DNA of 64,000 bases from CAXMST01 sp963793415. GTDB lineage: Bacteria; Actinomycetota; Thermoleophilia; Solirubrobacterales; 70-9. A program made the position numbers and the translations under genes. Below are positions 16,810-26,459 of this stretch, in pieces. The DNA is taken from contig CAWCAC010000002.1 in assembly GCA_963793415.1 (NCBI GenBank), positions 2,294,001 through 2,358,000 of the forward strand, read 5' to 3'. The notes under the pieces were generated by a model, which was given only the letters and a program-made list of their open reading frames with translations, was not told the DNA's origin and searched no databases. Position 1 is the stretch's first letter. The number at the start of each line of letters is the position of its first letter.

Positions 16810-16900
16810 GGTGGTAACCCGGCTGACTCCTTCGTCTCCTCCGGAGTCCCTAGGTTTTGCGTCATCCGCCTCGCGACGGTGTTGCCGTTAGCACCAGGGC
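16810..16900 (-). ncRNA. cyclic di-GMP-I (GEMM-I) riboswitch in the pilin leader
   Basis: Reading the minus strand, the conserved GEMM-I parts come in order. First GGCAACACC, close to the consensus GGCAAACC. Then a 5-bp stem CCGTC/GGCGG capped by the GNRA loop GCGA. Then GACGCAAAACC, consensus GACGCAAAGCC. Then a 6-bp stem GACTCC/GGAGTC with a 12-base loop. Last AGCCGGGTTACC, matching the conserved 3' strand. Outer pairing of GGT with ACC closes P1. The aptamer ends about 80 bases before the pilin ATG. GEMM-I RNAs sense c-di-GMP and often control motility and pili. No intrinsic terminator is evident, so control may be translational. Confidence 0.86.
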
Positions 16901-16928
16901 TCTAGCCCGTTGTCTCTTTGCGATCTCC

Positions 16929-16955
16929 TCATCGGCCCCGGGGCCCCCGGCTTTA
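16929..16955 (-). promoter_or_regulatory. WhiG/FliA-like promoter of the pilin gene
   Basis: On the minus strand TAAA (16952-16955) is followed by 15 bases and then GCCGATGA (GCCGAT at 16931-16936). This matches TAAA-N15-GCCGATAA, the WhiG/FliA consensus, at all but one position. The start of transcription would fall about 16920, just before the riboswitch, which makes the pair a self-consistent leader. Confidence 0.72.
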
Positions 16956-16958
16956 GTC

Positions 16959-17015
16959 CCGTCCAGGGAATGGACGGGATATCTGGACGGGTGTCGTAAC
17001 CCAGGCACGCCTGGG
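16959..17015. promoter_or_regulatory. inverted-repeat cluster upstream of the pilin promoter
   Basis: Just upstream of the pilin -35 element there are three copies of TGGACGGG. One pair faces each other as CCCGTCCA-GGGAA-TGGACGGG (16957-16979 region) and a third copy follows at 16984-16991. Further up lies CCCAGGC-AC-GCCTGGG (17000-17015), a perfect 7-bp palindrome. The gap also holds the start region of the divergent gene at 17103. These look like operator sites for one or two DNA-binding regulators. Confidence 0.45.
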
Positions 17016-17102
17016 GGCTGGCACCCAGAACGGCACCGCATCGATGCAGCGTCGTGGGCCCCGCCGCGCGGACCGCGGGCCGGCCCGCCAGAATCAACGG
17101 CG

Positions 17103-17609
17103 ATGGCCGCCCGTCGCCTCATCGCCCTGCTCGTGGTCCTGCTGGTGATCTCCTCGATCGCCGCCGCCCTGGCGCCGACCCCGGCCGAGCGCGACGCCGA
17201 GTCGAGCACGACCACGACGACGACCACGGGACCCGGAGAACCCGACGACGCCGGCTCCGGCGCGGCGCCGCTGATCGAGGCGACGGCCGAGGTGCCGCCG
17301 CCGCGTGGCGACGCCAAGGGCGGCCGGCAGACCGAGCCCGCCGAGATCGAGGCCGCGGTCGGCGACCAGCTCGCCCTAACCGTGCGGACCGACGAGACGA
17401 CGGCGGTCGAGATCCCCGAGCTCGGGCTGCTCGAGACGGCGAGCCCCGGCGCCCCCGCCCGCTTCGACCTGCTGCTGCGCGAGCCCGGCAGGCTCGCCGT
17501 GCTCGCCGACGGTCACCGGCAGGTCGCCTGGGTGACGGTCGCGGCGCCGAAGGCCCCAAACGGGAACGGGCACGACGACAAGAGGAAGGAACAGGCCTCT
17601 GCGGACTAG
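17103..17609 (+). CDS. membrane-anchored hypothetical protein, cupredoxin-like C-terminus
   Basis: A 168-residue protein with an N-terminal hydrophobic segment (residues 5-24, LIALLVVLLVISSIAAAL), a Thr/Pro/Gly-rich linker and a C-terminal domain of about 80 residues with beta strands such as V-G-D-Q-L-A-L-T-V-R-T. The pattern resembles a cupredoxin-like fold but no copper ligands (His/Cys/Met set) are seen. A Lys/Asp-rich tail ends it. Start 17103 is chosen because the upstream part reads through the palindrome-rich control region. Function unknown. Confidence 0.55.
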   Translation: MAARRLIALLVVLLVISSIAAALAPTPAERDAESSTTTTTTTGPGEPDDAGSGAAPLIEATAEVPPPRGDAKGGRQTEPAEIEAAVGDQLALTVRTDETTAVEIPELGLLETASPGAPARFDLLLREPGRLAVLADGHRQVAWVTVAAPKAPNGNGHDDKRKEQASAD

Positions 17610-17642
17610 GTCCACTCCCGTTCAGTGAGGACTACTGATTAT

Positions 17643-17659
17643 TCACAAAGACGCTGTGA
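17643..17659. promoter_or_regulatory. CRP/FNR-like inverted repeat upstream of nirK
   Basis: TCACA (17643-17647) and TGTGA (17655-17659) form an inverted repeat with a 7-base gap, flanked by further partial symmetry, 15 bases before the ATG of the NirK-like gene. The half-sites are those of CRP/FNR-type regulators, but the orientation (TCACA first) is everted, so another regulator is equally possible. Confidence 0.3.
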
Positions 17660-17674
17660 CAAATTCGCGCCGAG

Positions 17675-18586
17675 ATGGACCCGCATGACCGCATCCAGGC
17701 CTCCGGCGCACCGCGTCACATCGCTGCGCTCCTCCTCGGGCTTGGCTGCTTCCTCTTCCTGCTGATCCCCGGCGCTGCAGCCGGCAGCGTCGTCAAGGTC
17801 GACCTGGTCACGAAGCACGCGACGGTGAAGGTCGCGCCCGGGGTCAAGATGAAGGCCTGGACGTTCAACGGGACGGTGCCGGGCCCGGTGATCCGTGCAA
17901 CCGAGGGCGACACGATCGAAGTCACCCTCCATAACGCGGACAAGCACATGGCGCACTCGGTCGACTTCCACGCGGCACAGATCTCGCCACAGGTCGGCTT
18001 CGCCGATGTGCTGCCCGGCGAAACGCGGACCTTTTCGTTCGTCGCCCGGAGCCCGGGCGCGTTCCTCTACCACTGCGGCACGAGTCCAGTGCTGGAGCAC
18101 ATCGGCATGGGCATGTACGGCGCGATCCTCGTCCAGCCCTCGCTGGGCCGCCCACCCGCCCGTGAACGGGTCCTCGTCCAGAGCGAGTTCTACGGTCCCG
18201 TGAAGCACGGAATGATCAAGCCCAGCTACGAGGCGATGCGTACAGAGGAGCCCACCTTCACGGCCTTCAACGGCCGCGCCTTCAGGTACCGGGACAAGCC
18301 GATGAAGGCGACGGTCGGCAAGCCGCAGCGCATCTACGTGGTCGCGGCAGGGCCGACGCTGGGCAGCGACTTCCACGTCGTCGGCGAGATTTTCGACACC
18401 GTCCAGCCGGACGGCAACCCGCTCAACATCATCGACGGTGTCTCCACCTACGGGGTGCCGGCCGGGGGCGGTGCGATGTTCGAGCTCACCTTCGACGAAG
18501 CCGGCACGTACCCGTTCGTCACCCACTCATTCCGATGGGCCGACGCCGGCGCGCTCGGGCTGTTCGCGGCGACGGAGGAGGAGTAG
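17675..18586 (+). CDS. nirK: copper-containing nitrite reductase-like multicopper protein
   Basis: A 303-residue exported protein with a hydrophobic N-terminal segment (residues 16-36) and two cupredoxin domains. Ligands fit the NirK pattern. Type 1 copper: H94, C134, H142 and M147, in H-S-V-D-F-H and H-C-G-T-S-P-V-L-E-H-I-G-M-G-M. Type 2 copper: H99, H133 and H284 (V-T-H-S-F), with the active-site H234 in S-D-F-H-V-V-G. NirK reduces nitrite to NO. As first gene of a run that goes on to narK and narGHJI, the context supports nitrite reduction. It is shorter than classical NirK (about 340-380), and a related two-domain copper oxidase is the alternative. Confidence 0.75.
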   Translation: MDPHDRIQASGAPRHIAALLLGLGCFLFLLIPGAAAGSVVKVDLVTKHATVKVAPGVKMKAWTFNGTVPGPVIRATEGDTIEVTLHNADKHMAHSVDFHAAQISPQVGFADVLPGETRTFSFVARSPGAFLYHCGTSPVLEHIGMGMYGAILVQPSLGRPPARERVLVQSEFYGPVKHGMIKPSYEAMRTEEPTFTAFNGRAFRYRDKPMKATVGKPQRIYVVAAGPTLGSDFHVVGEIFDTVQPDGNPLNIIDGVSTYGVPAGGGAMFELTFDEAGTYPFVTHSFRWADAGALGLFAATEEE

Positions 18587-18589
18587 CCC

Positions 18590-19267
18590 GTGGACGTGCC
18601 CGTGAGCCCCTGGTCCGACCCGCTGACCTCGGAGTCGACCGCACGTGTTTTCGCGGCGATCTCGGCGGCGCGTCGCTCGGTGTCGACGCTCGAGATCGCC
18701 GAGCAGGTCGACATCCACCCCAACAGCGCCCGAAAGCACATCGCCCTGCTGCTCGAGGCCGGGCTCATCGAGGGGCGCGACGAACACTCTGGAGTCCGTG
18801 GCAGGCCGCGGAAGCTATGGAGCGTCGCCGTCGATGCAGAACCCGGCGGCGCGCCGCCCGAGGCGTACCGTGAGCTTGCCGACTGGCTCAGCCGCTCGGT
18901 CGACGGCCCCGGCGACGCTCGCGCCGAGGGACGGCGGGTAGGCGCCGAGATCGGCAGCGGCAGCCACGCCGAGGACACGGCGGACGCCCTCGGGAGCGCG
19001 CTCGCCGCGATGGGGTTCCAGCCTCGACGCCACGACACCGGCGCCCGGACGGCGTTCACACTCTGCAACTGCCCGTACCGCGAGGTCGCCAAGTCAAACC
19101 CGGGGATCGTCTGCGCGCTGCACCGCGGCGTCGCCGAGGGCATGGTCGAGGCGATCGACCCGGGCGCCGCGGTGGCGAGATTCGTCGTCGAAGACCCATT
19201 CTCGGCCGGCTGTGTCGTCGAAATCGAGCGACCGGATCGGATCGTCGGAACCGAGGCGGACAGATGA
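18590..19267 (+). CDS. HTH regulator with C-terminal cysteine cluster
   Basis: A 225-residue protein. Residues about 15-80 form a winged helix-turn-helix, with T-L-E-I-A-E-Q-V-D-I-H-P-N-S-A-R-K-H-I as the recognition unit and a R-G-R-P-R-K wing. The C-terminal half has C-N-C-P near residue 162, a further Cys in G-I-V-C-A-L-H and a last Cys in F-S-A-G-C-V-V, a spacing seen in Fe-S-binding regulators of this general type. It lies between nirK (3 bases away) and narK (overlapping by ATGA), so it probably controls this operon in response to redox state, oxygen or NO. The cluster is inferred, not shown. Confidence 0.75.
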   Translation: MDVPVSPWSDPLTSESTARVFAAISAARRSVSTLEIAEQVDIHPNSARKHIALLLEAGLIEGRDEHSGVRGRPRKLWSVAVDAEPGGAPPEAYRELADWLSRSVDGPGDARAEGRRVGAEIGSGSHAEDTADALGSALAAMGFQPRRHDTGARTAFTLCNCPYREVAKSNPGIVCALHRGVAEGMVEAIDPGAAVARFVVEDPFSAGCVVEIERPDRIVGTEADR

Positions 19268-20463
19268 GCGAGGAACGGGCGCCCGATGGCAACGGCCGCC
19301 AGCTGGCGCTCGCGACGATCGCATTTGGAACCTGCTTCTACGCGTGGCCGCTGCTCGGCCCGCTCGGGCCGGATCTCCAGGATCAGCTCGATCTGACCGA
19401 CGGAGAGCTGGCGCTGACCGTCTCGGTCCCGGTCGTGCTCGGCTCGCTGATGCGGATCCCGCTCGGCGTGCTCACCGACCGCCACGGCGGCCGGATCATG
19501 TTCACCGTGCTGATGGCGCTGCTGCCGCTGCCGCTGATCGGCCTGGCGCTGTTCAACGATTCCTGGGCCGCGGTGCTCCTCTTCGGGTTCCTGCTGGGCT
19601 TCGCCGGCGCCTCGTTCGCGATCGGGATCCCGTTCGCCAATGCCTGGTACCCGCCGGCCCGCCAGGGCTTCGCGCTCGGCGTCTACGGAATCGGCACGGG
19701 CGGCACCGTCCTGGCCGGTCTCACGGCACCGGCGATCGTCGACGCAACCAGCCTCGATGTGCCGTTCTGGATCGCCGCCGGGGTGGTCGGCGCGGTGGCT
19801 CTCCTCGTCTGGACGCAGGCGGTGAACGCACCGGGATCGGTCAAGGGGTCGACCGGAACGATGATCGCGGCGCTCTCGAACTTCCGCGGCCCGGGCGCGG
19901 GCCGGGCGTGGGCACTGACCCTCTTCTACTTTCTCGCCTTCGGCGGGTTCGTGGCGATGTTCCTCTACCTGCCGAAGCTGCTCACCGACGTGCACGACCT
20001 CTCCAAGCCCGATGCAGGTGCCCGAGCGGCGGGCTTCGCGCTGCTCGCCGTGATCGCCCGGCCGATCGGCGGCTGGGCCTCGGACCGGGTCGGCGCGAGC
20101 ACCGTCCTGATGACGTCATTCGTGGGCACCGGTGCGCTTGCCCTTGCACTCGCGGCGCTGTATGAAGAGATGGTGCCGCTGACGATCGCCTGCCTTTCGC
20201 TCGCCGTCTTCCTCGGACTCGGCACGGGCGCCGTCTTCAAGCTCGTCCCACAGTGGTTCCCCGAGCGGGTCGGCGCGGTGACGGGCGTCGTCGGCGCGGC
20301 CGGCGGTCTCGGCGGCTTCTTCCCGCCGCTGGTCATGGCCTTCGTCAATTCGCTGACCGGCAGCTACGCGCTCGGGTTCGTACTGATGGCTGCGGTCGCC
20401 TTGGCTTGCCTGCTGGTCCTCCGGCTCGAGCGCTCCGAGCAGGTGCGGGAGGTGATTGCATGA
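19264..20463 (+). CDS. narK: nitrate/nitrite transporter, MFS family
   Basis: A 399-residue protein with about 12 hydrophobic segments and MFS signatures: I-P-L-G-V-L-T-D-R-H-G-G-R near residue 62 (motif A) and the nitrate signature G-I-G-T-G-G-T-V-L-A-G near residue 142. A second G-A-A-G-G-L-G-G-F near residue 345 matches the paired nitrate signature of the NarK/NNP group. It would move nitrate in or exchange it for nitrite. Its ATG overlaps the regulator gene and its stop overlaps the narG start by ATGA. Confidence 0.92.
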   Translation: MSEERAPDGNGRQLALATIAFGTCFYAWPLLGPLGPDLQDQLDLTDGELALTVSVPVVLGSLMRIPLGVLTDRHGGRIMFTVLMALLPLPLIGLALFNDSWAAVLLFGFLLGFAGASFAIGIPFANAWYPPARQGFALGVYGIGTGGTVLAGLTAPAIVDATSLDVPFWIAAGVVGAVALLVWTQAVNAPGSVKGSTGTMIAALSNFRGPGAGRAWALTLFYFLAFGGFVAMFLYLPKLLTDVHDLSKPDAGARAAGFALLAVIARPIGGWASDRVGASTVLMTSFVGTGALALALAALYEEMVPLTIACLSLAVFLGLGTGAVFKLVPQWFPERVGAVTGVVGAAGGLGGFFPPLVMAFVNSLTGSYALGFVLMAAVALACLLVLRLERSEQVREVIA

Positions 20464-23400
20464 GCGAGGGCCGGGCGCTGCTCCGCGCAAGGCAGTTCTT
20501 CGGCCCGTCCGACCGCTCGGCCGACGGCTGGAACGAGGCCTCGACCTATGCCCGCGACTGGGAGGCGGCCTACCGGCGCCGCTGGCAGCACGACCGGGTC
20601 GTCCGCTCGACCCACGGCGTCAACTGCACCGGCTCCTGCTCGTGGAAGATCCACGTCAAGGACGGCCTCGTCACCTGGGAGACGCAGCAGACCGACTACC
20701 CATCGAACGGGCCCGACACCCCCGACTACGAGCCGCGCGGCTGCCCGCGCGGCGCCTCGTTCTCCTGGTACGTCTACTCGCCCCTGCGCCCCAAGTACCC
20801 GTACGTGCGCGGGGTCCTGCTCGAGATGTACCGAGAGGCGAAGGCGCGGCTCGGCGATCCGGTCGAGGCCTGGGCCTCGATCGTCGAGGACCCCGACAAG
20901 GCCCGCGCCTACAAGTCGCGACGAGGGAAGGGCGGCTTCGTGCGCGCCTCGTGGGACGAGGCATCGGAGCTCGTCGCTGCCGCGCACGTCCACACCGCCC
21001 GGCGCTACGGACCCGACCGGATCGCCGGCTTCTCGCCGATCCCGGCGATGTCGATGGTCTCCTACACGGCGGGCACCCGGTTCCTCTCGCTGATCGGCGG
21101 CGTCTGCCTCTCGCTTCTACGACTGGTACGCCGACCTGCCGCCCGCCTCGCCGCAGGTCTGGGGCGATCAGACCGACGTGCCTGAATCGGCCGACTGGTG
21201 GAACTGCTCGCTACACGATTCTCTGGGGCTCGAACATCCCGCAGACCCGAACCCCCGACGCCCACTTCATGACCGAGGCTCGCTACAAGGGCCAGAAGGT
21301 CGTCGTCGTCTCGCCCGACTACGCGGGTCACACGAAGTTCGCCGATCACTGGCTCCCGGCCGAGGCGGGCACCGACGGTGCCCTGGCGATGGCGATGGGC
21401 CACGTGATCCTGAAGGAGTTCTACGTCGACCGCGAGACGCCCTACTTCCAGAGCTACGCGCGCCGCTACACAGACATGCCGATGCTTGTTTCGCTGCGTC
21501 GAGCGCGAGGACGGCAGCTACGTCGCCGACTCATTCCTGCGCGCCACCGAGCTCCCGGGCCCCGACGGGGGCCGGCCGGCCGCCGAAGAGGACGACAACG
21601 GCGAGTGGAAGACCGTCGTCTGGGACGCGACCCGCGATGAGGCCGTCGTCCCCAACGGGTCGATCGGCTATCGCTGGGGCGAGTCCGGCGCCGGAAAGTG
21701 GAACCTCGACCTCGAAGGCATCGACCCGGCCCTGACGCTGCTCGGCCGCCACGACGATCTCGTCGAGGTGACGCTGCCGCGGTTCGAGGGCGGGGTGACC
21801 GAGGGCGGTACGACGATGCGCCGCGGCGTGCCCGCCAAGCGCATCGGCGGCAAGCTGGTGACCACGGTCCTCGACCTCGCGCTTGCCCAGTACGGCGTCG
21901 GCCGCGAGGGCCTGCCCGGCGATTGGCCGACCGGCTACGACGACGGCACCGCTCCCTACACGCCCGCCTGGCAGGAGCCGATCACCGGCGTCGACGCCGG
22001 TCGTTGCGCTCAGATCGCGCGCGAGTTCGCTGACAACGCGGAGCGAACGGAGGGCCGCTCGATGATCGTGATGGGCGCGGGAACCAACCACTGGTTCCAC
22101 TCCGACCAGACCTACCGATCGATGCTGGCGATGGTTCTCTTCTGCGGCTGCCAAGGCGTCAACGGCGGCGGCTGGGCCCACTACGTCGGCCAGGAGAAGG
22201 TCCGCCCGATCACCGGCTGGTCGACCGTCGCCTTCGCGCTCGACTGGTCTCGGCCCCCCCGTCAGCAGCCGGCGACGCCGTTCTGGTACTTGGCCTCCGA
22301 CCAGTGGCGTTACGAGACCTACGGCTCCGAACAGTTCAGCTCGCCGGCCGGCAACGGCTCGCTCGGTGACCGCCACATGGCCGACTGCCATGCGCTCGCC
22401 GTGCGGCTCGGCTGGCTGCCCTCCTACCCGACCTTCAACCGCAACCCACTCGACCTCACCGACGAGGCGGCTGAGCGTGGGCTCGAGCCGGCCGAGCACA
22501 TCGTCTCCGAACTGCGCGAGGGCAAGCTTCGCTTCGCCTGCGAGGACCCCGACGACCCGGTCAACTTCCCGCGCGTGCTGTCCCTGTGGCGCGCCAACCT
22601 GCTCGGCTCCTCGAGCAAGGGTCACGAGTACTTCCTGCGCCACATCCTCGGCGTGCCCGACGCAGCTGTCCGCGGCGAGGAGTCGGCGCCCGAGCACCGG
22701 CCGGACGAGGTCGAGTGGCACGACGAGGCGCCCGTCGGGAAGCTCGACCTGTTCACGACGCTCGACTTCCGGATGAACGGCTCCTGCATCTACTCCGACG
22801 TCGTCCTGCCGGCGGCCACCTGGTACGAGAAGCAGGACCTCTCGAGCACGGACCTGCACCCGTTCGTCCATCCCTTCAACGCGGCGATCCCGCCGCCGTG
22901 GGAGACGAAGACCGACTGGGACGCCTTCAACCGGATCGCGGCCGACTTCAGCCGCCTCGCCGAGGAGCACCTCGGCACACGCACGGATCTGGTCGCGGCG
23001 CCGCTCCTGCACGACACGCCCGATGAGCTTGCGCAGCCGATGGGACGGGTCCGCGACTGGAAGGCCGGCGAATGCGAGCCGATCCCGGGCCGGACGATGC
23101 CGAAGCTGGTCCCGGTCGAGCGCGACTTCACCGCCGTCGCGGAGAAGATGAATGCGCTCGGGCCGCTGGTCGAGAAGGCCGGGATCGGCGCCAAGGGCGT
23201 CTCCTGGAAGCCGGAGCCCGAAGTGGCCGAACTGGGCCGCCGCAACGGGCGTGCCAACGGTGGCGGCCCAGCCGACGGGCGACCGAACCTGGTCCGCGAT
23301 GTCGACGTCTGCGAGGCGATCCTGGCGCTCTCCGGGACCACGAACGGCCGGCTCGCAGTCGAGAGCTTCAGGGCGCTGGAGCACCAGACCGGCCTCGAGC

Positions 23401-24177
23401 TCGCGCACGTCCCGGAAGAGCGAGCCGACGACCGGCTTACCTTCGGCGAAATCGGGATCCAGCCCCGCAAGGTGATCGCCTCGGCCGAGTGGTCGGGGCT
23501 CGAGTCACGGGAGCGCCGCTACTCACCGTTCACCGCCAACGTCGAGCTGCTTGATTCCGTGGCGAACCCTGACCGGGCGCCAGCAACTGTTCGTCGACCA
23601 CGCCTGGATGCTCGACCTCGGCGAGGGGCTGCCTGCCTACCGTCCCCCGGTCGACGCCGGTCAGCTGATCGGGCTCGCGGGCGAGCCGGCAGCCGAAGAC
23701 ACGGCGGCGGGCGAGGCCGTCGAGGTCACGGTCCGCTACCTGACGCCGCACTCGAAGTGGTCGATCCACTCCGAGTTCCAGGACAACCTGCTGATGCTGA
23801 CCCTGTTCCGCGGCGGCCCGGCGATGTGGCTTTCCCAGGAGGACGCCGACAAGATCGGGGTCGCCGACAACGACTGGCTCGAGGTCTACAACCGGCACGG
23901 CAACGTTGCCTGCCGCGCCGCCGTCTCCCACCGGGTGCCGCCCGGAGCGGCGCTGTTCTACCACTCCCAGGATCGGCACGTGAACGTTCCGATCTCCGAG
24001 ATCTCCGGCGCGCGCGGCGGCACCGACAACTCGCTCACCCGGATCTCGATCAAGCCCAGTCACCTGATCGGCGGCTACGCGCAGCTCTCCTGGGGCTTCA
24101 ACTACTACGGGCCCACCGGCCCCCAGAGGGACCAGATGATCATCGTCCGCAAGCGCGCCAGCAAGGTGGCCTACTGA
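20460..24177 (+). CDS. narG: respiratory nitrate reductase alpha subunit, four frameshifts
   Basis: The whole NarG can be followed across three frames. The N-terminus has the FS0 iron-sulphur motif H-G-V-N-C-T-G-S-C and a later G-C-P-R-G, then the molybdenum-cofactor domains to T-G-P-Q-R-D-Q near the end. Breaks, each fixed by removing one base, lie near 21114 (G-V-C-L-S to F-Y-D-W-Y), 21205 (A-D-W-W-N to R-Y-T-I-L-W-G-S), 21488 (M-P-M-L-V to R-C-V-E-R-E-D) and 23551 (V-E-L-L to I-P-W-R-T-L). The restored length is 1237 residues, normal for NarG. It reduces nitrate to nitrite at the cytoplasmic face. Intact domains on both sides of each break favour sequence errors. Confidence 0.93.
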
Positions 24178-25774
24178 TGAAGGTCCGAGCGCAGATCGGG
24201 ATGGTCATGAACCTCGACAAGTGCATCGGCTGCCACACCTGCTCGGTCACCTGCAAGAACGTGTGGACGAACCGGACCGGCACCGAGTACGTCTGGTTCA
24301 ACAACGTCGAGACGAAGCCCGGCCGCGGCTACCCACGCGACTACGAGGACCAGGAGAAGTGGAAGGGCGGCTGGGAGCTCGACCGGCGCGGACGACTGCG
24401 ACTCAAGGCCGGCGGCCCGCTCAAGAAGCTGGCGCGGATCTTCTGGAACCCGGATCTACCCGACCTCGACGACTACTACGAGCCCTGGACCTACGACTAC
24501 GAGCATCTGATCAGCGCGCCGTCGGGGGACGTGCAGCCGACGGCGAGGCCGAAGTCACAGGTCACCGGGCGCAACCTCGATCTCAACTGGGGGCCGAACT
24601 GGGACGACGACCTCGCCGCGTCAAGGACCTCTGCCACCCACGACTTCAACCGCCGCGAGCTCGAGGACAAGGTCAAGATCGAGTTCGAACAGGCGTTCAT
24701 GATGTACCTGCCTCGCATCTGCGAGCACTGCATCAACCCCTCGTGCGTCGCATCCTGTCCCTCCGGCGCGATGTACAAGCGCGAGGAGGACGGGATCGTG
24801 CTCGTCGACCAGGAGGCCTGCCGCTCGTGGCGCTTCTGCGTCTCCGGCTGCCCCTACAAGAAGGTCTACTTCAACTGGAGCACCGGCAAGGCCGAGAAGT
24901 GCAACCTCTGCTTCCCGCGGATCGAGGCGGGCCTGCCGACGGTCTGCTCGGAGACATGCGTCGGGCGCCTCCGCCACCTGGGGATCGTGCTGATCGACAC
25001 CGACCGGGTCGAGGCCGCGGCATCGGTCGAGAACGAGCACGACCTGCTCGAGGCCCAGCTCGACCTGATGCTCGACCCCGAGGATCCGGACGTGCGCGAT
25101 CAGGCGCTCCGCGACGGGATCGCGCCCGACTGGATCGAGGCGGCGCGCCGCTCACCGGTCTACGCGATGTGCAAGAAGTGGGGCATCGCGCTGCCGTTGC
25201 ACCCCGAGTACCGGACACTGCCGATGGTCTGGTACGTGCCGCCCCTCTCCCCGGTCGAGAGCATGGTCACCTCCGACGACGGCGAGCTCGACCCCGAGCG
25301 CCTGTTCGCCGAGGTCGACGAGATGCGGATCCCGGTCGAATACCTCGCCAGCTTCATGACCGCGGGTGACACGACCCCGTACGACGCTCGCTTTCGCGAC
25401 TCGCCGCGATGCGCCGCTTCATGCGCGCCGCAAACGTGGATGGACGCGTCGACACCGCGGTTGCCCACGACGTCGGCATGGAGCCGGCCGAGATCGAGGA
25501 GATGTTCAGGATGGTCGCGATCGGCGACTACGACGACCGTTACGTGATCCCCAAGCGTCACGGCGAGGTCTCCCCCGACGCGTTCGCCGAGCAGGGCTCA
25601 TGCGGGATCGACTTCTCGGCCGCCGGCGCCGGCGCAATCGCGGGGGCTGGGATGGCCGCAGCGAGCGGTCTCGGCGACGGCCTCGAGGAGGACCCGCTCG
25701 CAGCGAGCTTCGACCTGCGCGACCAGCTCGTGCAGCGCCGGCCCGGCGACGGAAACGGGAGCGCGAATGGCTGA
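24177..25774 (+). CDS. narH: respiratory nitrate reductase beta subunit, one frameshift
   Basis: The start overlaps the narG stop (TGATG). Four cysteine groups for iron-sulphur clusters are visible: C-I-G-C-H-T-C-S-V-T-C, C-E-H-C-I-N-P-S-C-V-A-S-C-P, C-R-S-W-R-F-C-V-S-G-C-P-Y-K-K and C-N-L-C-F-P-R. The frame breaks at about 25395; adding one base joins Y-D-A-R-F-R to R-L-A-A-M-R-R-F-M-R, giving 532 residues, close to usual NarH length. NarH passes electrons from the NarI haems to NarG. The C-terminal tail is extended and Gly/Ala-rich. It overlaps narJ by 8 bases. Confidence 0.93.
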
Positions 25775-26459
25775 GCAGGTCCACCCGCTGAAGCTCGCCT
25801 CGCTGCTGCTGCAGTACCCGTCCGCGGAGCTGCGCGACGCAGCCGCTGCCGTCTCCGCCGAGGACGTGGCGATCGCCCCGTCCCGCGGCAGGCAGGCGGC
25901 GGAGCTGCACGAGTTCTGCCGCTGGTACACAGCGCACAGCGTGGCCGAGCTCCAGGGCCTCTACGTCGACGCCTTCGACTTCACGAAGACGTGCAGCCTC
26001 CACCTCACGTACCACGTATACGGCGACCAGCGCCGCCGCGGACTGGCGATGCTCGAGCTGAAGGGCGTCTACCGCAGCGCCGGCTTCGAGCCGCCCGGCA
26101 CCGAGCTGCCCGACTTCCTGCCTCTGATGCTCGAGTTCGCGGCGCTAGCGCCCGATGGCCGAGGGGTCGAGCTGCTCGAGGACAACCGCGTCGCGATCGA
26201 GCTCGTGCGCGCGGGCCTCGGGCGCGAGTCGAGCCCGTTCGAACCGCTGCTCGACACGGTCGTCGCGGCGCTGCCGCGGCTCCGCTCGCGCAAGCTCGCG
26301 CGAATCAGGACCCTCGCGGCCGAGGGGCCGCCCGTCGAGGAGGTCGGCCTAGAGCCGTTCGCGCCGCCGGAGGTGATGCCGCTCGGCGACCCCGCCGACG
26401 CCCGTCCGATGGTGGGTGGCATCGGTGACATGAGCGGCGCCGGGGGCGAGCCCCGATGA
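25767..26459 (+). CDS. narJ: nitrate reductase assembly chaperone
   Basis: A 230-residue helical protein of the NarJ/TorD-like family, needed to insert the molybdenum cofactor into NarG. Recognised by L-L-Q-Y-P near the N-terminus, L-Q-G-L-Y-V-D-A-F-D-F and the family phrase C-S-L-H-L-T-Y-H-V-Y-G-D-Q-R-R-R-G, followed by E-L-P-D-F-L-P-L-M-L-E-F. The proline-rich C-terminal tail is variable. It overlaps narH by 8 bases and narI by ATGA. Confidence 0.92.
   Translation: MAEQVHPLKLASLLLQYPSAELRDAAAAVSAEDVAIAPSRGRQAAELHEFCRWYTAHSVAELQGLYVDAFDFTKTCSLHLTYHVYGDQRRRGLAMLELKGVYRSAGFEPPGTELPDFLPLMLEFAALAPDGRGVELLEDNRVAIELVRAGLGRESSPFEPLLDTVVAALPRLRSRKLARIRTLAAEGPPVEEVGLEPFAPPEVMPLGDPADARPMVGGIGDMSGAGGEPR

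Noticed and set aside
21531..23408. A 625-codon open frame on the minus strand opposite narG
   Set aside because: It is the mirror of the conserved narG reading frame in GC-rich DNA and has no protein-like motifs.
20460..24177. narG as several separate genes, or programmed frameshifting
   Set aside because: Each break lies inside a conserved motif, at no known slippery signal, and is fixed by removing one base; other genes in the window show the same fault.
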